From NCBI GenBank assembly GCA_022571575.1, contig JACZXN010000080.1, forward strand, positions 1 to 7,215: DNA of 7,215 nucleotides, in the 5' to 3' direction. Shown here in pieces: positions 5,194-7,215 of the stretch (positions within the stretch are counted from its first letter, which is position 1; every line of letters begins with the position of its first letter). Origin of the DNA: Chloroflexota bacterium. GTDB taxonomy: Bacteria > Chloroflexota > Dehalococcoidia > UBA3495. The translations under genes and the position numbers were made by a program. The notes under the pieces are model-generated. The model was not told the DNA's origin. It did not search any database and saw only the letters and a program-made list of their open reading frames with translations.

Positions 5194-6557
5194 TAACCCG
5201 CTCCTGCCTCACGATCAGCAAGCCTATTGGGGATTTTTGGCTGGCGCATCAGCGCGTAGAGCACCACCGAGACGACGGCTGCGCCGGCCGATACGACTAT
5301 CGGGACCGTGTAGCTGGCGTGCTGGTCAAACCACCACCCCGTGGCGAAGGGCACCGACAACAAAGCCCAACTGTAGCTCAGGTTGATGATCCCCCGTAGC
5401 GTGGCGTAGTGGCGTCTCCCGAAATAGTCGCCGATGGCCCCCCAATTGACGGGGGTGATGCCCTCGGACATCCCGCCGATCACCGCCGAGACCACCAGTA
5501 TCGAGACGGCGTCGGATGACAGCAATAAGACCAGCCCCAAGGTATAAAGAACCATCCCGCCACCCAGGACCGCCGGCTTGGATAGCCGGTCGCCGAAGTA
5601 CCCAATGACCAACTTGGAGGGTACATTCATCCCCAGCCGCAGGGTGAAGATCAGAGCGGCAACGGAGAGATCGAGGTCTTTCCACTGCAGGATGGCGACG
5701 TAGTGCAGGTCGATCCCGACCCGAGACACTTGGCGGAACATGGTGCCGGTCAGAAGATACCAGAATGATGAGGTGCCCAATGCCTCCCGGACCCTGAAGT
5801 CGCCTCCGGCGTAGTAGTGCCGTAACCTCTGTACCTCGGAGGAACTGGCTTGACCGGTTGCCGCACGCGCTCCTTGGACCGCGTCCCGGTCGGCCCCGTC
5901 GGGAAGCAGGCCGATACTTTCGGGCGACTCTTTGAGCAGGGGAATGAGCGGCAGGATGACAACAAGATAGGCCAACCCGCCCATGAATGCAGCGAGCCGC
6001 CAATCATAGACGGCAATCACCAGGGTCATGAGCGGTATCAAGATGGTAGAACCCAGGTTTCCGGTGGCCTCACGGATGGACATGGCCCGCACGCGGTAGC
6101 GGCTGAACCACATGTTCACCATGGCCGTCGCGGAGTCCTGAAAGGCCATGGTGGCCCCCAGGGAGACAAACGCCAGATAGGCTAGAGCGAAGACCCAGAG
6201 GTTGGGGGCGAGGGCGAAGATTATGAACCCAACACCCGCCAATATCGTGCCGATGACCATCATCTTGCGGGCGCCAAACCGGTCAACCAGGTACCCCACG
6301 ACCGGCCCATTCACCGCTCCTTCGAAGCGGCCCAAGGAGAATATCAGCGACGAAGTGGCCCGGCTAAGGCCCAAACTGGCTCCCACCGGAATCAGGAACA
6401 GGGCCGGCCCCTTATCGAAGAAAGCGTTATTCAGGGCCGCCATGAAGCTGATGAGGCCCAGCACCCACCATCCATAGAAGAACCGGCTAGGGAAAAACCG
6501 GCCTGGCCTTACCGGTGGCGTTTTGAGTTCGGATTGGTCGGAGTTCTCGGAGTTCAT
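5193..6557 (-). CDS. Major facilitator superfamily transporter (OFA/monocarboxylate-type)
   Basis: The protein has 454 residues, normal for a 12-helix MFS carrier. A hydrophilic N-terminus (1-25) leads into FFYGWWVLGLISFMAALNNAF (first helix, 26-46). Loop 2-3 carries the MFS motif A as GYLVDRFGARKMM (88-100), and the second half repeats it as GYFGDRLSKPAV (319-330). A charged central loop (about 209-255) divides six helices from six. The segment GDYFGRRHYATLRGI (376-390) is characteristic of the oxalate/formate-antiporter-like and monocarboxylate-type MFS members as I know them, so an organic acid substrate is likely but not certain. It sits in the inner membrane. The start is ATG 6557-6555: an in-frame stop lies three codons upstream and the next Met is far inside, but no ribosome binding site is visible before it. 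It is first in a same-strand series with the acetyltransferase and methyltransferase. Confidence 0.92.
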   Translation of the reverse strand: MNSENSDQSELKTPPVRPGRFFPSRFFYGWWVLGLISFMAALNNAFFDKGPALFLIPVGASLGLSRATSSLIFSLGRFEGAVNGPVVGYLVDRFGARKMMVIGTILAGVGFIIFALAPNLWVFALAYLAFVSLGATMAFQDSATAMVNMWFSRYRVRAMSIREATGNLGSTILIPLMTLVIAVYDWRLAAFMGGLAYLVVILPLIPLLKESPESIGLLPDGADRDAVQGARAATGQASSSEVQRLRHYYAGGDFRVREALGTSSFWYLLTGTMFRQVSRVGIDLHYVAILQWKDLDLSVAALIFTLRLGMNVPSKLVIGYFGDRLSKPAVLGGGMVLYTLGLVLLLSSDAVSILVVSAVIGGMSEGITPVNWGAIGDYFGRRHYATLRGIINLSYSWALLSVPFATGWWFDQHASYTVPIVVSAGAAVVSVVLYALMRQPKIPNRLADREAGAG

Positions 6558-6765
6558 GGTGAATCAGTACGGTCGCTTCCGCAGGCCGGTCCATGCCGGT
6601 TCTGAATACCTGCCGGAGTGCAGTATGGCACAGCTGGGGGAGAGACGGACGCCAAATCGACAGGTCCAAAACATCCTGACCCGGCCCATCAGGCGTTTAA
6701 AGGCCCCTTCGGCCCCATCTGCTCGTCTTACCCACACTCCGGTGCCTTCCTCCCTTGCGCCATTG

Positions 6766-6781
6766 TTATCTTTTGAGATAA
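6766..6781. promoter_or_regulatory. Perfect inverted repeat, possible operator
   Basis: TTATCT-TTTG-AGATAA has two six-base arms and a four-base spacer. It is AT-rich in a GC-rich background and lies in the divergent promoter region. No adjacent regulator gene is present, so assignment as an operator is a guess. Confidence 0.3.
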
Positions 6782-6888
6782 TTGACGGATACGGGCAGCG
6801 ACAGTTCCCGTGCCGTGACGTCCTGAACCGGCAGAGGTAACTTCGGTGGGAACGGCGCCCAAGCTCGATCAAGGGTCAACAGCCCCGC

Positions 6889-6897
6889 GGAGGTGAT
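6889..6897 (+). promoter_or_regulatory. Near-ideal ribosome binding site of the TfoX-domain gene
   Basis: GGAGGTGAT is fully complementary to the 16S rRNA 3' end (ATCACCTCC as DNA). Eight bases separate GGAGG from the ATG at 6902, which fixes this start. Confidence 0.75.
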
Positions 6898-6901
6898 ACA
6901 G

Positions 6902-7215
6902 ATGCCCTACGACGAGAAACTGGCCGAGCGTGTCCGCGCCGTGTTCCAGTCTGAGCCCGGCTACACCGAAAAGAAGATGTTCGGCGGCATCTGCTTCATG
7001 ATTGGCCGCAACATGGCCCTTGGCGTCACCGGCAGCGACCTGATGGTCCGGCCCGGCCCGGACGATTTCGAAGACGCCCTGATGCTGTCCCACGCCCGGC
7101 CGATGGACTTCACCGGAAGACCGATGAAGGGCTTTGTCTACGTCGGACCGGAAGGCATCGCCACCGACGCGGCGTTGGCCGAGTGGGTGGAGCGCGGCGC
7201 ATCGTACGCCCGGTC
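6902..7215 (+). CDS. TfoX/Sxy N-terminal-domain family protein (3' end cut by window edge)
   Basis: The 104 visible residues start MPYDEKLAERVRAVF. Diagnostic TfoX N-terminal-domain segments are present: TEKKMFGGICFMIGRNMALGV (22-42), DLMVRPGP (46-53), MDFTGRPMKGFVYV (68-81) and a final LAEWVERGASYAR. Stand-alone proteins of this kind usually run to about 105-120 residues, so the window probably lacks only the last few codons. The domain is named after the competence regulator TfoX/Sxy, but these short single-domain proteins lack the C-terminal helix-hairpin-helix part, and their role is unknown; competence should not be assumed. No membrane segment or signal peptide is present. It diverges from the MFS gene. 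Confidence 0.9.
   Translation, partial: MPYDEKLAERVRAVFQSEPGYTEKKMFGGICFMIGRNMALGVTGSDLMVRPGPDDFEDALMLSHARPMDFTGRPMKGFVYVGPEGIATDAALAEWVERGASYAR

Larger units (their letters stand above)
6558..6901. promoter_or_regulatory. Divergent intergenic region between MFS and TfoX-domain genes
   Basis: These 344 bases hold no convincing gene; open frames here are short with no family resemblance. They must contain promoters for both flanking genes. For the MFS gene the best candidate is an extended -10, TG-C-CATACT, with CATACT at 6627-6622 on the minus strand and no good -35. Nearer that gene, GCCGGT is repeated at 6585-6590 and 6595-6600, one helical turn apart. A perfect inverted repeat lies at 6766-6781, followed at once by TTGACG (6782-6787), a possible -35 for the plus strand that lacks a matching -10. 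Confidence 0.4.

Noticed and set aside
5036..5221. Minus-strand 61-codon frame between transporter and acetyltransferase
   Set aside because: Its translation contains repeat-derived text (IPLASSGQAW) and has no start signal. Best explained by the dispersed-repeat-like sequence.
5326..6003. Minus-strand 225-codon frame within the MFS gene
   Set aside because: Arg/Gly/His-rich alternative frame of the transporter, with no hydrophobic segments of its own.
6585..6615. tRNA-like text (CCGGTTCTGAATACC) upstream of the MFS gene
   Set aside because: It resembles a T-arm sequence only loosely. No matching acceptor, D or anticodon stems can be formed around it.
6564..6872. Minus-strand 102-codon frame filling most of the MFS/TfoX gap
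   Set aside because: Arg- and Cys-rich, no recognisable domain and no ribosome binding site. It would occupy the region where both divergent promoters are expected.

Overview
This window looks like an ordinary chromosomal stretch from a GC-rich, free-living bacterium. It carries eight genes: six complete, and one cut off at each end. My best guess for the host is the phylum Chloroflexota, in particular environmental Dehalococcoidia/SAR202-type lineages. The clues are a lipoprotein with a Pro/Thr/Ser-rich linker behind its lipobox, a Rieske oxygenase, an amidase and an MFS carrier close together, and a degenerate copy of a short dispersed repeat whose forward translation reads PELAKG. This is an inference from gene style. 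An actinobacterium is the main alternative, because the alcohol dehydrogenase resembles the actinobacterial mycothiol-dependent formaldehyde dehydrogenase. Strong GGAGG ribosome binding sites precede most genes.

Layout. Bases 1-1169 hold two minus-strand genes: a truncated Rieske 2Fe-2S oxygenase (start at 286), and upstream of it a secreted lipoprotein made of two tandem copies of one two-cysteine domain (387-1169). A 204-base divergent gap follows. Two plus-strand enzymes come next: an amidase-signature hydrolase closest to the plant AMI1 type (1374-2576) and a two-zinc, NAD-type alcohol dehydrogenase of the MscR type (2649-3734) with a good candidate promoter of its own. They converge, with only 12 bases between stop codons, on a minus-strand block transcribed in the order MFS transporter (6557-5193), GNAT acetyltransferase (5030-4608) and SAM-dependent methyltransferase (4547-3747, TTG start). 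A 344-base divergent gap with a small perfect inverted repeat separates the transporter from a plus-strand TfoX N-terminal-domain protein (6902 to the window end).

How the genes may fit together. The Rieske oxygenase, amidase, dehydrogenase and MFS carrier suit uptake and breakdown of small organic compounds. One specific but untested idea is that the oxygenase is a demethylase releasing formaldehyde and the MscR-like enzyme removes it. The acetyltransferase and methyltransferase downstream of the transporter could modify a small molecule, but no substrate can be read from sequence.

I found no tRNA, rRNA, CRISPR array, insertion sequence, phage gene, defence or toxin-antitoxin module, and no clear case for a wholly new system. 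The most interesting points are the MscR-type enzyme in a probably non-actinobacterial setting and the duplicated-domain lipoprotein.
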